A DNA stretch of 64,000 bases from Reticulascus tulasneorum. Its lineage: Eukaryota > Ascomycota > Sordariomycetes > Glomerellales > Reticulascaceae. Below, one piece after another: positions 1 to 12,900 of the stretch. Under the pieces are notes generated by a model. The model had not been told where the DNA came from, made no database searches, and worked only from the letters and a program-made list of their open reading frames with translations. Position 1 is the first letter of the stretch, and each line of letters opens with the position of its first letter. Both the position numbers and the translations under genes were made by a program. The stretch is from contig LSAX01000001.1 in NCBI GenBank assembly GCA_001557505.1, forward strand, positions 2,170,001 through 2,234,000. The letters are read 5' to 3'.

Positions 1-461
1 GCGATCATTTCGGCGTTGGGAATCAAATAGGATGATCGGGTACGGTTTATCAGCAGAGGAAAAGTAAAATTATACATGAAACAGACGGTGCTTCTGAAAA
101 TCCTTGCCTTGGTTGCCTTGATGATGAAGACATCATCCCGTCTTGATCTACGTAGTTCAGCAGCCTCTCCAGAGCTTATGATCACAAGGGCTCGGGTGAT
201 ATGGAAAAAGCGGCCAGATGGAGTTTTAGAGAGTATTGACTGAACCATCTCGTTTGTATCTAATTCATATCGTAAGAGCCATGCTCAACGAAGAGGGCCT
301 AAAACAGCATATGGGTACATATAAACACAACGATGCCACCTTTTCAACCTATTCGCAACATAAAACGCCAACGATGCAATTTGGGAGCCAAAGCAAACAG
401 AAGATGCACAACCCATTCTCATGCCCCCCCTTCCAGCCCTTCGTTGTTTCCGCCCATTTTT
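1..461. other. 3' flank of the MFS gene, no supported gene
   Basis: This is the downstream flank of the leftward transporter gene. No frame is open far enough to support a gene. On the plus strand a short open stretch after an AG at about 154-155 runs to a TGA at 237-239 and ends in the residues ARWSFREY. This could be the last exon of a neighbour entering from the left edge, but nothing identifies it. Confidence 0.4.
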
Positions 462-2235
462 TCAGTTTCTTCTCGTAGCGTGTTCCGCTTCCAGTTCCAA
501 CATCTTCCGCTTGATCTTTCGTGCCGCGAAACCAACGTAGCCAACGAGACAGATGCCCACTGCGAGGCCGGCAGAGAGGAGAATGATGTTGACAGGGACG
601 GGGTTTCCCTTGAAGGTCTTGTGGAACAGAAAATCCAGTCCGGACTGGGAGAAGTTGAACAGGCCCGACAAGCAGATGATGGTCCCGTAGACCGTGCCGA
701 AGGTGCGGAAGCCGAAGACCTTGGCGCTGTAGTCCGAGACGGCCGTGTAGTAGAACGGACGGTAGAGGACGAAGAGGCAGACGTTGAGATACGCGGCCCA
801 CATGTATGGCAGCACACCGAGGATGCCGATGACGGTCGCGAAGGACACCAGCGCAGCAAGCACGATCACCGTGCTGGTGTGGTCGAGGAGAATGCCGATG
901 AAAGGGATGGACAGCAGGCCGCCCAGGGGGAGCGCAATGTCGAAGAAGTTGTTGATCTCCACGGCTTTCTCGTGCGAATCGAAGATAGCCTCGTATTGAG
1001 GACGGATCGTGGCGACGAAGTAGTTGATCCGCGTCATCTGGATGACGGTGAACAGGCAGATGAGCACAAACCACGGCGACATGATCTGCTCGAGAGCGGA
1101 ACTGCTGTGCATCACGCCCCACACCCCGGAGATCTCGTTCTTCTTCTCCTCACGTTTGGCTTGCTTGTCAGCCTTTGCGGTCCCGATCAGCTCCTCAATG
1201 TCAGCCACAACCGACGCGCGGTGTTGGCGCCGCTCCTCGCGGAGGAGGGCGGTGTTCTCATCGACTTGATCGTCATACGGGTCAGCATCAATGGCGATTG
1301 CGGCCTCATTCTCCTCGACTTGCTCCACCAGCTCTCCCACAGTCTTGTACGATTGCTTGGGCAGCAGGGTAAGCTGGATGACCACTATGGCAACTGGCAC
1401 GACAAGATAGTACAGGAAGAATTTGTGGTGGCCGAAAGCTCCGCCAGTAGACTCGTAGATGATTCGGTAGACCAGAAACAAGGCGCTAGATGCGTCAAAT
1501 GCTCCTGTCAACAAGGCAAGAATAAGACCGGAGTTCCGAGGGAAAGCATTGGATAGCTGGAAGGAGGATATGTAGGTAAACGGACCACCCAGGGCGAGGA
1601 ATAGGTATCCAAAGAGAAAACCATCGAAGGGTACCCTCTGGGCATTGGCCATCAGGATTGCCCCGATTGTCAAGAAGACGCTGCCCATGATGCCACAGAC
1701 ACGGGGACCAGCATGGTCGAGAATGGCTCCGATAGGCAGGGCTGCTACGTTCGTTCCAACGGCAGCCACTGTGAACATGAGATTCAGGTGAATCTCGATA
1801 CAGGTGTCCTCCTGAGCAGGGCTCGAGTCATGGCTTACGCAGTACTTCCTGTACGCGCCCTCCTTCTTGAGAACCGGTTTCAGGGCTGCATACCCAAAGA
1901 CGACACCAGCAGCGAAAAGACAGTAGAAGACAGTAGCGCAGACTTGTACTAAAGTGCGGTATGCTGGTCAGCTCCCTACCTCCCCAAGCCGGCGATTGAT
2001 CTAAACTCAAGAGTGGAAGATGGGAGGACGTACATATTCTCTTCCACTTGGGTACCTCGAAGGCACCGACAGCATGGATAACATCTCTCTTCGCACCCGT
2101 CGGGTCCCACTCTTCGGGCAGAGGATTGAAGCTCAGTTTCCTCGCCCGGATAGAGACATCACTGCCGCGCCTCGACCTCGCCTCCTCGGGGACGAACTGG
2201 AATGTCTCCAACGACGAGACACGATTGAGAGACAT
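462..2235 (-). CDS. Fmp42/SLC43-like major facilitator transporter
   Basis: Predicted multi-pass membrane transporter of 562 residues. Two exons are read: 2235-2034 and 1948-462. The 85-bp intron has a GTACGT donor, a GCTGAC branch site and a TTTAG acceptor, and the join restores the frame as KWKRILQVCATVFYC. Residues 1-65 are a hydrophilic N-terminus starting MSLNRVSSLETF. About 12 hydrophobic segments follow, with a charged central loop of about 90 residues (roughly 290-380) rich in Glu, Arg and Lys. The segment FPRNSGLILALLTGAFDASS is typical of the fungal relatives of yeast Fmp42 and animal SLC43 amino-acid transporters. The yeast protein has been found in mitochondrial preparations, but its substrate is unsettled, so I assign none here. 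The ATG at 2235 is the first in the open frame. The family is well supported; the function is inferred. Confidence 0.88.
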
Positions 2236-2349
2236 GCTGGAAAGAGAAGATGTAGAGCTCGAGCGAGTAAAGGGAGGGGAAGCACCAGGCCAGTTTTGCC
2301 AGTTGACGGCTGGAGATGTACGGAACGCCAGCTTGACGGTCGCAACCTA

Positions 2350-2357
2350 CTTATATG
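2350..2357 (-). promoter_or_regulatory. TATA-like element upstream of the MFS gene
   Basis: On the minus strand CATATAAG lies about 115-122 bp before the transporter ATG, a reasonable distance for a fungal core promoter. This is sequence resemblance only. Confidence 0.3.
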
Positions 2358-3375
2358 GAACTGTTTCTGCTCTAAGTGGGCTGGGGGCGAAAGCTCTGCG
2401 GACCCCTCCAGGTGTGAGCGAGGGTGGGCCGCGAATTCGCCAATGGCGGCTTTGTGATAAAGCTTGGGAGGGGACGTGTGGAGATAAGAAGAGCAACCCG
2501 ATAGCAAAGGTGCAGCGCGCGTAATGAGGCGTTTTCTCTAGCACGAACTAACGGGGCAGCATGCAAGATAGACAGCAGATATGATATCGGAGAGGCTGGG
2601 CAGCACGTGGAAAAGAGAGATAGATAGGTGGAAGAGGAGGGAGAGGAGAGATAGGAGATTGCCACTGGGCACCACCGTGAGTAATAAGGAAATTTATGCA
2701 GACCCAGATACGAAGGCAGGAGGAACTCGCAGAAGGAGGATGATGTTTGACGTGCATACACTCATGCCTGCTGGATGGCCAAATGACTTTTCAAAGACTA
2801 ACTAGAGCTTCTAACCAAGATCGCATCCATCTATCTGCGCCGATCCCGCAGGCAGCCAGTCGGGCCAGCTCTTCGTCTGGTACCCTGTTTGGAGCCGAAG
2901 GGGAGAGGGTACGGGTGGTGGTCGAGATGGACTGGGGGGTCCACAAGGCGTCACGAAAAAACAGATTCTTCCTTTTCAAGTAAGACCCAAGCATTCCATG
3001 TCCAGTAATGTTGTTCCATTTCACGGCCTCCAAGGAGCTTTGGACGATGCAATGCAGCAGAAATGAATTGGATCGAAAATTTTGCAGCTTTAACGTGCAT
3101 TGCAATAGACCACATGAGCCCGATAATCCTGGTGCTACCCCGCTTGCCCAGTTGGCCTGCTGTGAGGCTGCCACCCACTGAAGTTGCCATTATCTCTAGT
3201 GATTGGTTCCGCTGGAGGAAACACCCCGGGTCCTCCGACACACACTGTGGCTCTCGCTGTGGTGGCGGCAGTGGGGATCATATCGCTACCGAATCTAGGC
3301 TCCCTGAAGGAGGGCAGGGATGCCATCGACACACCTGCGCACCTGCGGCATGTTTGCTGAGTTCTTGGAGTTGGT

Positions 3376-3392
3376 GGGGGGGGGGGGGGGGG
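3376..3392. repeat. G17 homopolymer
   Basis: A run of 17 G residues. It is prone to length error in sequencing and replication. Confidence 0.9.
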
Positions 3393-3449
3393 TGCGCCAT
3401 GTGAGCCGTTGTGTGATGATGAGTCGACCGTCATCGGCGGCGACCCATC

Positions 3450-3451
<2 letters not shown>

Positions 3452-3481
<30 letters not shown>
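3452..3481. repeat. (GA)15 microsatellite
   Basis: An uninterrupted GA dinucleotide repeat of 30 bp in the spacer upstream of the transporter gene, 60 bp from the G17 run. Confidence 0.95.
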
Positions 3482-3485
<4 letters not shown>

Positions 3486-4666
3486 TTGAGATGGAAAAAA
3501 AAATCTCTTCCAGTCGCCTGTATGTGGGTGGGTATATTGATTGAAGAAATTTTCAGGCGTTTTCACCGTACCCACAGGTCAAAGGTAGTTATTAGTGTGG
3601 CCAATGCAGCATGTTCGGAACGGGATCTAGCTAGCATTCTGGAACCTGGGGTAATACGGCGCTGGTGACCATTGGCCGGTGGTGAGCGATGACCAGCTAC
3701 GCGGCGGATTCCGTCTTCAACTTGGCATTGGCTGAAGCTGTCCGGGCCATCGCAGCTCCACCACAGACCTCCTCGGCCGGGAGGAGCCAGTCGCATCTGT
3801 GGCAACCTCGTGGCTGGTTGATCCCCTCGCACGCAGCTTTGTATGTGAAGGGCAGACTTCTTCCCTCCCCCCCTCAGTCTGGCGCTATGGGCGAGAGCAA
3901 AGACACAAAAGGCTAAGTGTTGAGTGATCCCTTTGACAAGGATAGTAGCAAGCATGTTTTGAGCAACGCGACCTTACAAGCAAGTAAGGGGAGCATCATC
4001 TAGGCCATATCAAGGAATAAAGTGATGCTAAAACGACAATACACGAAATGGCTATCAAAGTCCCAGGAACCCCAAACGCCATGGTTCAACTAGTGCCCCT
4101 GCCCGAATGTCGGCAGGACGCAAATCGACAAATGGAAAATTGAATGCTTGGGGCTATGTGATGAGTCAGGTAGAAGAAGTAGGTAGGCACTCTCTTCGCC
4201 GCCGCCGCCCTCCCTTGCCTCGGACATGTACAAAATCCCATTTAACCAGCCTCATCAAGCTTGTAAATATGCCCGGGTAGACAAGAAACCATCGCGGAGC
4301 CATAGCCTATCGAGGTCCACGGCATGAATCTGGCTAAATTGGCGTTGATAAGGGAGGTGTTGAATCTGTCCGAGACCTTCGGGCCGTCCCCTCCTCTTCC
4401 TCCTTCCGAGGCCCACGTCTGCATCACTTCTTCCATCGCTCACCCGCCCGTCGCGCTCGCTTCTCCAACGTCGAGTAAAGAATATGCACAACACAATATC
4501 ATTAAAATGCCATTCCAGATCTTGCGCGGGAACATCGGTTCTCCGCGATCGCGAACATGTTGAGCCGATCCGTGGCATATCCTCGAGGTATCGATGAGAA
4601 TCAAAAGACCAAATTCCACCACCGCAACGAAAGAGCAAATAGGGTCGCCTGCGCACGAAGGTGTTC

Positions 4667-5993
4667 TTAATTATACAGCCTGATAATAGCTTGTCCATCA
4701 CCGGTTACAGCCGTCTAGAGCGAGGTTAGCTAGGGGTCAATCCAAGAAGTAGCCATGTTTGCTTACAGTACAGCCGGTACCGCCACCGGTGTAGACTCCA
4801 TTCACGAGCGCGCAAGGCGCATTGACGTCGCCAATGATCTCAACATTGAAGTCAAGAGCGGCGTGACTGGTAGGCAGGTTGGCGAAGATGGAGATGAAGG
4901 TAATACCCTCTGCATTCTTGCCGATACCGACGTTGACAGGCGCCCAGTTTCCGGCTCCCTCAGGATCCACATTGCTGTTCCACACGCAAGCGTCCTTAAC
5001 CTGCAGACCTTTCTTGTTGAGATAATATTGAGCCGTGGTCGGGTGTCCGTCCCAAATGTAGTAGTCTGGCGAGTAGGGGTTGCAGAGCGGAAGTTTCTCG
5101 CCTGGCTTGGGGCACGTAGGAATGGTCATGGATTCAGTACCTGGATAATCAGTTCGGCAGAAACAGGTTTGCACCTCAAGGTCGTTCTGGGCAAAGACGC
5201 CGCCAGCACCCTTTTCGCAAAGCGTCTTCTTCTCTGGGCGACTGAGTCGTAGCTTTCCAGACGCGTCGCAGTAAAGGCCGCCGATAGACTGGAGAGTGGC
5301 TCCCTGAGCCTTGGGCCACTGCGTCTTTTGATACCCGATAGGGCAAGCATATGAGACGAACGAGTTCTCAAGGGAGCCGACGCTGATCGCAGTTTCGATG
5401 AATGAGATTGCAAAATCACCGGGGCTGAAGGTGGGAGTCTTCTGCACACCAACCCAGCCATCGAGATTAAGGTAGTCAATAGGTATAGCACCGTAGTCCG
5501 AAGGAAATACGGCGCAATCCAGCTCGCCGTCAGGAAATTCAGCGTCCAGGCCCTTTGGCCCGGAGGCAAGGGGACTTGCAGCAGGTGATGGAGATGGAGT
5601 GGGTGTGGGGGTAGGCGTGGGAGTGGTAGTTGTCGAGGTTGAGGTCGAGGTCGACACCGCCTTGGACTCGAAGAATTGAGCATCAACAGCTGAGGTTGAC
5701 GCCCGAGAAGTGGAGGGTGGTGGAGGCGTGAAAGTGGGAGTAGTCTCGCCGACGACAACGTACAGTCCATCATCAATGCCCTTCTTTGCCTCCTTTTCGT
5801 CAACCGTCTCTCCTCCAAGCTGGTACATGGTCACCGTCGGGCCAACCTCGTACACGATCACCACATCGGGCTCTCGCTTGTCGAGTTTGGATGGAGCATG
5901 CTTCTTGACATGGCGATGTTGATGCTCGTGTGAGTTAGCAGCGACACCAGCAGCAATTGAAGCTGCCAATGCGAGGTGGAGGATGGCCTTCAT
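4667..5993 (-). CDS. SUN-family secreted cell-wall protein (GH132)
   Basis: Secreted protein of 424 residues related to yeast Sim1/Uth1/Sun4 and the Aspergillus SUN proteins (family GH132), which act on beta-glucan in wall remodelling and septation. Exons are 5993-4767 and 4714-4667. The 52-bp intron (GTAAGC...CTAAC...CTCTAG) supplies the final 15 residues and completes the conserved GCTTAVTG-type ending; without it the frame reads into intron. The ATG at 5993 begins a signal peptide (MKAILHLALAASIAAGVAA), so I prefer it to the upstream in-frame start at 6164. A His-rich stretch and a Kex2-type LDKR site at 37-40 follow. A Thr/Ser/Pro-rich linker occupies roughly 85-145 and the Cys-rich SUN domain runs from about 158 (LDCAVFPSDYG) to the end. 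Glucanase activity is known for some family members and not shown by this sequence. Confidence 0.92.
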
Positions 5994-8900
5994 CTTGTCC
6001 AGGCGCCTAAAAGATCGCGTACTAGAGCTGGGTTTGGGACAGCCAAAGACGATCGTGTTTGACTTGCGAAGGTGAGCGGCGTGTGCGAACTTGGTGAGCT
6101 TCCTAGGTGTGTTCCTGCATTGAGAAGGGTCCGAGTCAGCGTAAAGTCCACTGCTTTCATTCAAACATGCCCTCCTTTGTCATTGGGGTTATTCCTGGCA
6201 CTAGTCGTGCCGGAGATGATGATTAGGTTTTGGTGTGCTTTCCATGCTGACACACGTGTATACCCGTACGCAAATGCAATTGAAGACTCGGTCCGGCTTA
6301 CCTCTGGATGCGGAGTTTGATGTTCTTGTCAGGGGGAGTTATAGGTGAATAGGTGAGAGGGTCGGGTGGTCGTAAGACGTGATGTATAACGAATGTGTGC
6401 GGTTCCCAGTTCAAATGAGTGTGGTTGAGAGCTCAAACTCTCAGTTGGAGGAAGGGAAAACGACGCAATGGATTGAAGACTTCAACGACCGACAGAAGTG
6501 AAGGAGAAGGAAGTGAAGCCCGCCACGGTGGAGAGTCGTGGAGGAATCGACCTGGGAAAACAGGGCGGGGACTGGTGTGGATGCGTCTGCCAGGACTGGG
6601 AAATTACTCTTCGTCGGTGGGCAGGTGCGCGCCACAAGCTACGCTACCTACCTATCAGTGGATGGGGGTCGATCAAATGCAGGTACCAGACCGGGGTTAT
6701 TTCGACGCTTGGAGGCTTCGAAGGTACCTGCACAAGTAGTAATCCCGGGTCCGGTACTTGGCGGACTGCGAAAACCTGGACCGACCTGGAAACCGGAGCA
6801 ACCGCGTCTTTTTCTGGGCTTCGGGCGTTTCGAAGCCTGTGGTGGGTGTAAAGTTGAAAGAGGAGAACTATGGGGGTAAAAGGAATTCCCGAACGGTCTT
6901 GAAGAAGGAGATTTCTGTCGGATTCACAAATGTGTTGGCTCTTAGCTGGCATCATGACGGGGAAGTCGCTGTGCTTCGTGACTACCAACACGACCGATTG
7001 GGGCCTTGTACCTTTTCCGCATGCACAAAGAAGAAGAAAGAGCGCTAGGCCTATTATGGAACATCGATCGCCGTTTTTGATTGGTTGGCCGCGCTACTTC
7101 AATTCAGATTAGAGTACGGACTATGTGTGTATTGTTGGATGAACTCCCCCTTTCCCAATTCCGTATCTGTGACTACCTACCTACCTAGTACTGTAGTAGT
7201 ACGTATTCGTTTCACACATCTGCATGTAAATGGATTATGATGCGCCACTTGCTATTCAGGGAATCGTCAATCCTGCGATCAATCCTGTGGCTGCACAACT
7301 CAATATTTGGCCGTCTACTCATTAATACGTGGTGCGGAACAACGGTAGGTTATGACTGTAGGACATGTTGCGATCGCATAGCTTGTTGGAACAACGTTTC
7401 TTCTCAATCTTCCAAACCCATCCTTGCATATGGCATCCCATCCCTATATGATCTGAACCAACGATCGCTCCATGCCGCCGCCGCCGCGGTGGTAGAGAGC
7501 TCATGCATTAGCATCCGAAGGCATTCATCATCCAAACCCTCTTGCACATCCCGTCGATGATGCATCACCAATAAGCAACAGCTTCCGTTTCGATTCTGCG
7601 AAGGACGAGACCCAAAAGGGCGAATACGTATTCACGTGTATATTTGCCCTCGCCCAGAAGATAACGTATGTAGTAATTAGGGTGCTTATTATGACGATGG
7701 CTTGAGAGAATGTTTGGACGAACCCAAATAAGTGCATGCGCAGGCGCACGCACTGCACCTGCACGGCCCTTGTGTACCTATCTATGTATGTAAGTTACAT
7801 AACTGCCGACGTTATTCAGGTATGGATCAGACAGCATCTCTGTGCTCTCCATCCACACATCAGTTAATAAATCGTCATTGTTTATTCTTCCTCGTCCTCC
7901 TCATCCATTTACTGGTTGCCCAACCCAGGCCACAATCTTGATTTGAAAGCCTTGGGCCAATCTCACCGTGGGAAAATAGGGGCTTGATTACCACGTAGCA
8001 ACCTCTCGTCGCCAATAAATGACTCTCGAGATTGTGCCTGAACCGGGGTTTCTTGCCAACCACAACCGCAGCCACAGTCTTCCTCATTACCAGCGAATTG
8101 CCCTCTCTTTACGGTTATTACCTGCCCCCCCTTAACTACCCTCGCCGTTGGGACTAAGCATGTTTGTTCTCCCTTGTCTTGGCACTTGGTGATCAATCTC
8201 CGCCGTTATTTCGGCCGTGACTTCGTCGGACCCACTAATAATCTCCCCGGCGCCTCTGGCATGATTGCTGCGATCGAGCCCATAGCAACCTGAAACATTC
8301 GACTGCCGGGAATTCCTGGGGAATTCTCCCGAACTCACTAATTGTTTATACGGTCTCAATTTTTTTTATCACATACGTACTTTTTAGTCCGTTTTCTTCA
8401 CCCCTCTTTTTCGACGCGACGATTTGTGGTTCAGTATTGCATTGCGCCTCCCCCATGACGCGGCAGACACCCCGCCGCGACGAGAGTTTGACCTTTCGTG
8501 CCAGCATGCTGTCCCTGTTTGCTTGATTGTCAGCCAGGAATGGCCTAGCAAACTGTGATGGCGTTCTTCCAGAGATCTCAATGGGATCGGACTACACACG
8601 GGAAATCGCGGGGCAGGAAGCTCTGGTGCTGTTCCTGCCTATTAGATGTATGTCTCCCTTTGTGGCCATGGCCAGAGAACATTCCCAGCGCATCGGCCAG
8701 CCACTCGAACACATCTGAAGAGGGAGGCCCTTAAGTCAATTGCACCCGCCGGCTTGTCTGAGGGGACGGATTTTACCCCATATGGTATTGTGGCCAGGAC
8801 AGGAGGATTGTTTGAAGCCAATCCTGATATTCGTATCTCATACTGGGCTTTGAGTTTGGGACTTCCTCGATCTAGGTTGGGGACTCCTCATTCTCGCTTC

Positions 8901-10824
8901 TTGGTTCAATGCTCCGTCAACATGTTCGATTCTTGAAACAATCCTCAAGTCCCAGAGTATCTTTGGCATCGAATGCCAGTCGATGCCATTGACTATTGCG
9001 TGGAGACTCAACATACCCTCTACCACACTCGTAACGATTCTCTTCCTCCTCCACGAGTGGTGTCCCATTCACAGTGGGGAAAGAAGACAGCTCGAGGGCT
9101 GCCAGCATATTCCAATGTCACACCACTGCTGTCGGTGGGCTCATGGTTGTTTCCAGAGCCACGCTTGAATTTGGCTAGCACATGGTCCGCAATAAAGTAG
9201 AGCTTGTCGGACCGCATAATCGCTCCAGTCTTCATATGAACAATGTTCGTAGGAGGCAGTAGACGCCCTCCCAGATGAGAGGAAAGGCAAGTCGTTGGGC
9301 GGGTACTTCAGTACCACAGAGTGGCAGACCTAAACTTTTCGATCTACCCGTGCCACGCCGCTTCTTTGGTGTAGTTCGGAGGTGAGCACAACTCGTCGTA
9401 GCACTCTACAACTCATCCGTCATACAATGAATGCATGTGTTCGATGCAACAAGTGTTCCCGCTCTGTCTAGAGTGTGCCACTCTTTAAAATATGTCCTGT
9501 CTTGTTGATCCCTATGTGGGTTGGAGTCAGGCAAACTCGTTCAACTGTTCAGCTAGTGCCACATTCGAGTGTGCATGAAGCCTACCGTTGACTCCGATTG
9601 CTTTATTAGAGCACCGGACAGTTTACTATGTGGTTTAGAGATATTGACTTCCCACGGTGAGGATTCTGAGGATGACATGCTCATCCGTGCCTGTGGCCTA
9701 GAAATACTTCTGCGCATAAGTTCAGTGGCCACAACGATAAACACCCTCAGATTCCTGGATGGCATCGAAATCTTGTTGATGTGACGGTGACATGAAGACT
9801 CGAGTTGACCCCACAATCGCCTCCCTTCCACAACCCGCATCCACGGCCGTGGCCTTGTAAGCCATAACAAGGGCAGCCTTGCAGCCTCCCTCGTCAGTTT
9901 CTGTACCTCACCAGGCTTGATCAACATACTTTACACGCAACTAGATTGTCATTGTGAGCTGCTTAGTATTAGCCCCCTTCAATTTGTGGTCCCGATTTCA
10001 GACTAGTTCCGGCCACGGCATCTAAGAGTGCCTGCCGCAAGCGATACGAACCAAGGTATCGGGAGGGCGCCTAGCCCTGGCCAGACTGTGGGCACCATAT
10101 CTGATCTAGGCATCTCATGACACTTGACCACTAGGCTGGTGGAATCGCGGAAGTCACTGGCGGCGTTCAGTTTCGTCGCGCCACACGACACTGGCACCAC
10201 GTGAAACTGTCCTTTTCCTTTGACATCTCAGAGGCTCTTAACTACTGATCTAATGTTGCCAAGGCGCTGAGTTGGACTTCTGGGACTTGCGAGAGCCGCA
10301 GAACCACCTCCGACTCGAATGCTATAAAGAGTAATGCGAACGTTGTTGTGGATTTTTGTCTGGCTGGCCGTTGGCGTGGAGCTCACGAAAGTAAAAAGCA
10401 ATAGTAAAGGAAGAACTGATCTGTGTGAAAACAAAAACCAGTCGGGTGTTTTTGAGAGATGTGGACATTAGTTCATTATGCAGATGTTTGTTTACCACTG
10501 GAGTGAAAGGGAACAAACCTGTCACAGCTGACTCTTGAGTAGAGGTTAGATTTGGAAACTCTTACGTGGTGAGAAAGGAATGCACAGACCCTTGCCGAAT
10601 ACCATGCTGTTATGAAAGGCAACGTTATGGGAGAGCAGTTGACCGCAATCAACGAGCCATGATGATTCTTAACAATAGCGGCACTTGATTGTCTAAAGCT
10701 TAGCCTACGAAAGCTACGTGTCCAGATAGTCCTTTTGATGACATAGTACCTCCTCTAGCAATGGGGTAGTTCATGACAAGCCTGAAGGGCAAAATGACTA
10801 CTTTTTGCCTACGAGACAGTACCG

Positions 10825-10836
10825 CCCCCCCCCCCC
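10825..10836. repeat. C12 homopolymer
   Basis: Twelve C residues followed by A and three more C, inside the gene-poor spacer. Confidence 0.85.
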
Positions 10837-11815
10837 ACCCATGACCGCAACCCGGCTCCCCGGTGATTGAACATGAAGCCATGCAGCTTTTCGTGGTCCA
10901 TAAGACATGAAAATAGCCGACCTGGTAAATGGGCAAGCTATCTCGGACATGGTTTCAAGCAACCGGACTGCATGAGATATGGGCCGGGACATCTACGAAC
11001 TTCGCTTATCGTTGCACTGTCCAAACTTATATGAGAGCAAAGACGCACAAGTAACTTCCAGGTTCATGGGATCATGTACGTAGTCATTTAAGCATCACAA
11101 AGATTATAAGGGAAACAGATAGATCTAGGTCATGCCCAAACAGCCTAATTCCTACATTGAAGGTTACATGGAGTTTCTATTAGTAAACCGAAAGTTTCTG
11201 ATACCACTGGATATGATAAGATAATTAATGATCATGTAACGAAAAGGGCCGCTGAAATTGTTGAGGTAAAGGACCGAAGCAGATCGTGTCAAATGTAGAT
11301 CGAGGAGGAAGAATAGACTTCCACAAGGCCAGACTGTATCAGTCAACGGCCATCCATTCTGTTCTGTCCACGTTACTCCAGTGCGTTATGCCCAACACAG
11401 TTTGGAGCTGTAGTTCCTGCTGACCTGCAATTTCCCAAGAACAGCTGGACAGGATGCATAGTAATTAGACCCTTATGAAAAGCAAGACTGCTTGCTCTAT
11501 TCGATGACCTTGAAGTTTAGCTCCCCCTTTTCAAGGAAGAACAGCAAAATTACAGGCCCTGTAAGTATCCCGCCTACATACATTTGATCTCAGCGTTCAT
11601 TGGCGTGCTTTGCTTTCCGACTTTCGGCGGTAAACCCGAATCCCTACCATCGATGAGAATGAAGTTTGTCTTGGAAGTAGTAGCATCTCATTTACCAAAT
11701 TGCACGTCAGCTGTCTCCATCTGGGAGGTAAAGTGAGTGATAATCTTTCACAATGAGCTCAAAGTTTTGATTGGTGACCAATGATAGCTTGAGAACGTTG
11801 TATCAAGGACTTGGA

Positions 11816-12900
11816 TTAGAAGCCGCACACCTCAACGCATGGTCCAACAAGATGAGAGGCAGGCCCTATTGAGGGCAATGCAGTGCGCAGGCTGCCTCTT
11901 CTCAAGATGTCCTCCACACCTAGCCAGGCAGCGTAGGCTGCAAAGTCGATGTATCATGTCGCTGTTACTGACATGAAGGCCATTGGACACTAGTCCATGG
12001 CATCGACCACTCAAAGCATATTTCTGGATTTGTGTCATTATAAGCTATTGGGGCTATCTTCGCTGACAGACCCATCAGCTGTAACAAAGCACTGGGCTTG
12101 TCCCAAGTCAACATTGATCCCAACGGAGCGGTGAGCCCGTCCCTAGATGGGATAACACAAGTTGCTGCCATTCGTGTTTGGAAATCTTCGGAGTAACTAT
12201 AATCTGCAATAATCTAGGAGGCCGTCGAGGGAAGCGGCTGTTGATGACTATCTACGTGCACGAACGTTATGATGCATGCTTACTTGCAAGTTGTCCATCC
12301 TTGTTTGCTCGATGAGCGGCTCTCTGACGACAACAGTTCCCGAACCCAGTGGTTAAGTAGGCCGCACAAGTTCAGTTCTGATCTGTTTGTTCCCCGACGA
12401 TTCCTCACAGCCCAATGTCTTTGAGAGCCTCCCAAGCAACGATGTTCACCACGTGAGTTAGTCCGCTGTTGTTCGCTGTCTTTATTAAGATGCAATCTAG
12501 CTTAAACCTAGTCCATGCGTATTCATTGGCTCCTCGAGCCCTGCTTCTAAAACTCAGTAAGGCTTCAGCTCATCACAGACTGCCACAAAGACATGATTGT
12601 CAGGGCTGTTAGTACAAAACAGGGGAAATTGAGGCACTTCATCGTAGGGCTAATTTGAGGAGCGACCTTGATTAATATTTCTAGAGCTGGCTGCGCGACG
12701 AGTTAAGGAAAGTCTGCGGCAGGTAAGAAGAGACGTTGCTATGCTGGTAGAGTGTCATTGGAGTGAGATAGAACGCCCGACGGTACCGGTGCAGCAGCAC
12801 GTGCCGTCCAGAAATAGAGCACGATATGTTGCGCCCATACTCTTGCTATCGTTCATTGACCTGGAACCTGTATTGATGCCTTGAATGCACAAGGTATGCC
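11816..12900 (-). pseudogene. Possible decayed gene, identity unknown
   Basis: Read on the minus strand, coding-like fragments succeed each other in different frames, interrupted by stops. Near 12.8 kb a frame reads ARVWAQHIVLYFWTARAAAP. Near 12.6 kb another reads PDNHVFVAVCDELKPY before a stop. At about 12.15-12.04 kb a frame reads VGINVDLGQAQCFVTADGSV, and at 11953-11816 a 45-residue open stretch includes AAYAAWLGVEDILRRGSLR before TAA. Their residue makeup resembles real protein more than chance frames. I recognise no family. It may be an old inactivated gene, possibly mutated by RIP, or a chance pattern. Confidence 0.25.

Larger units (their letters stand above)
2236..4666. other. Spacer between MFS promoter and SUN gene 3' end
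   Basis: About 2.4 kb with no convincing gene. It should hold the transporter promoter on the right side of that gene and the SUN-gene 3' untranslated region. Open frames here are short, lack family features and overlap each other on both strands. Two simple repeats sit near 3.4 kb. Confidence 0.5.

Noticed and set aside
349..1556. Long open frames on the plus strand and other minus frames across the transporter gene
   Set aside because: They are shadows of the transporter exon: low-complexity, charged translations with no family features.
4737..4766. SUN protein ending at 4737 with residues SKHGYFLD
   Set aside because: This is read-through into the last intron. Splicing at 4766/4715 gives the conserved family ending.
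5994..6164. Upstream start of the SUN protein at 6164
   Set aside because: It would place 57 residues before a clear signal peptide. The ATG at 5993 fits a secreted protein.
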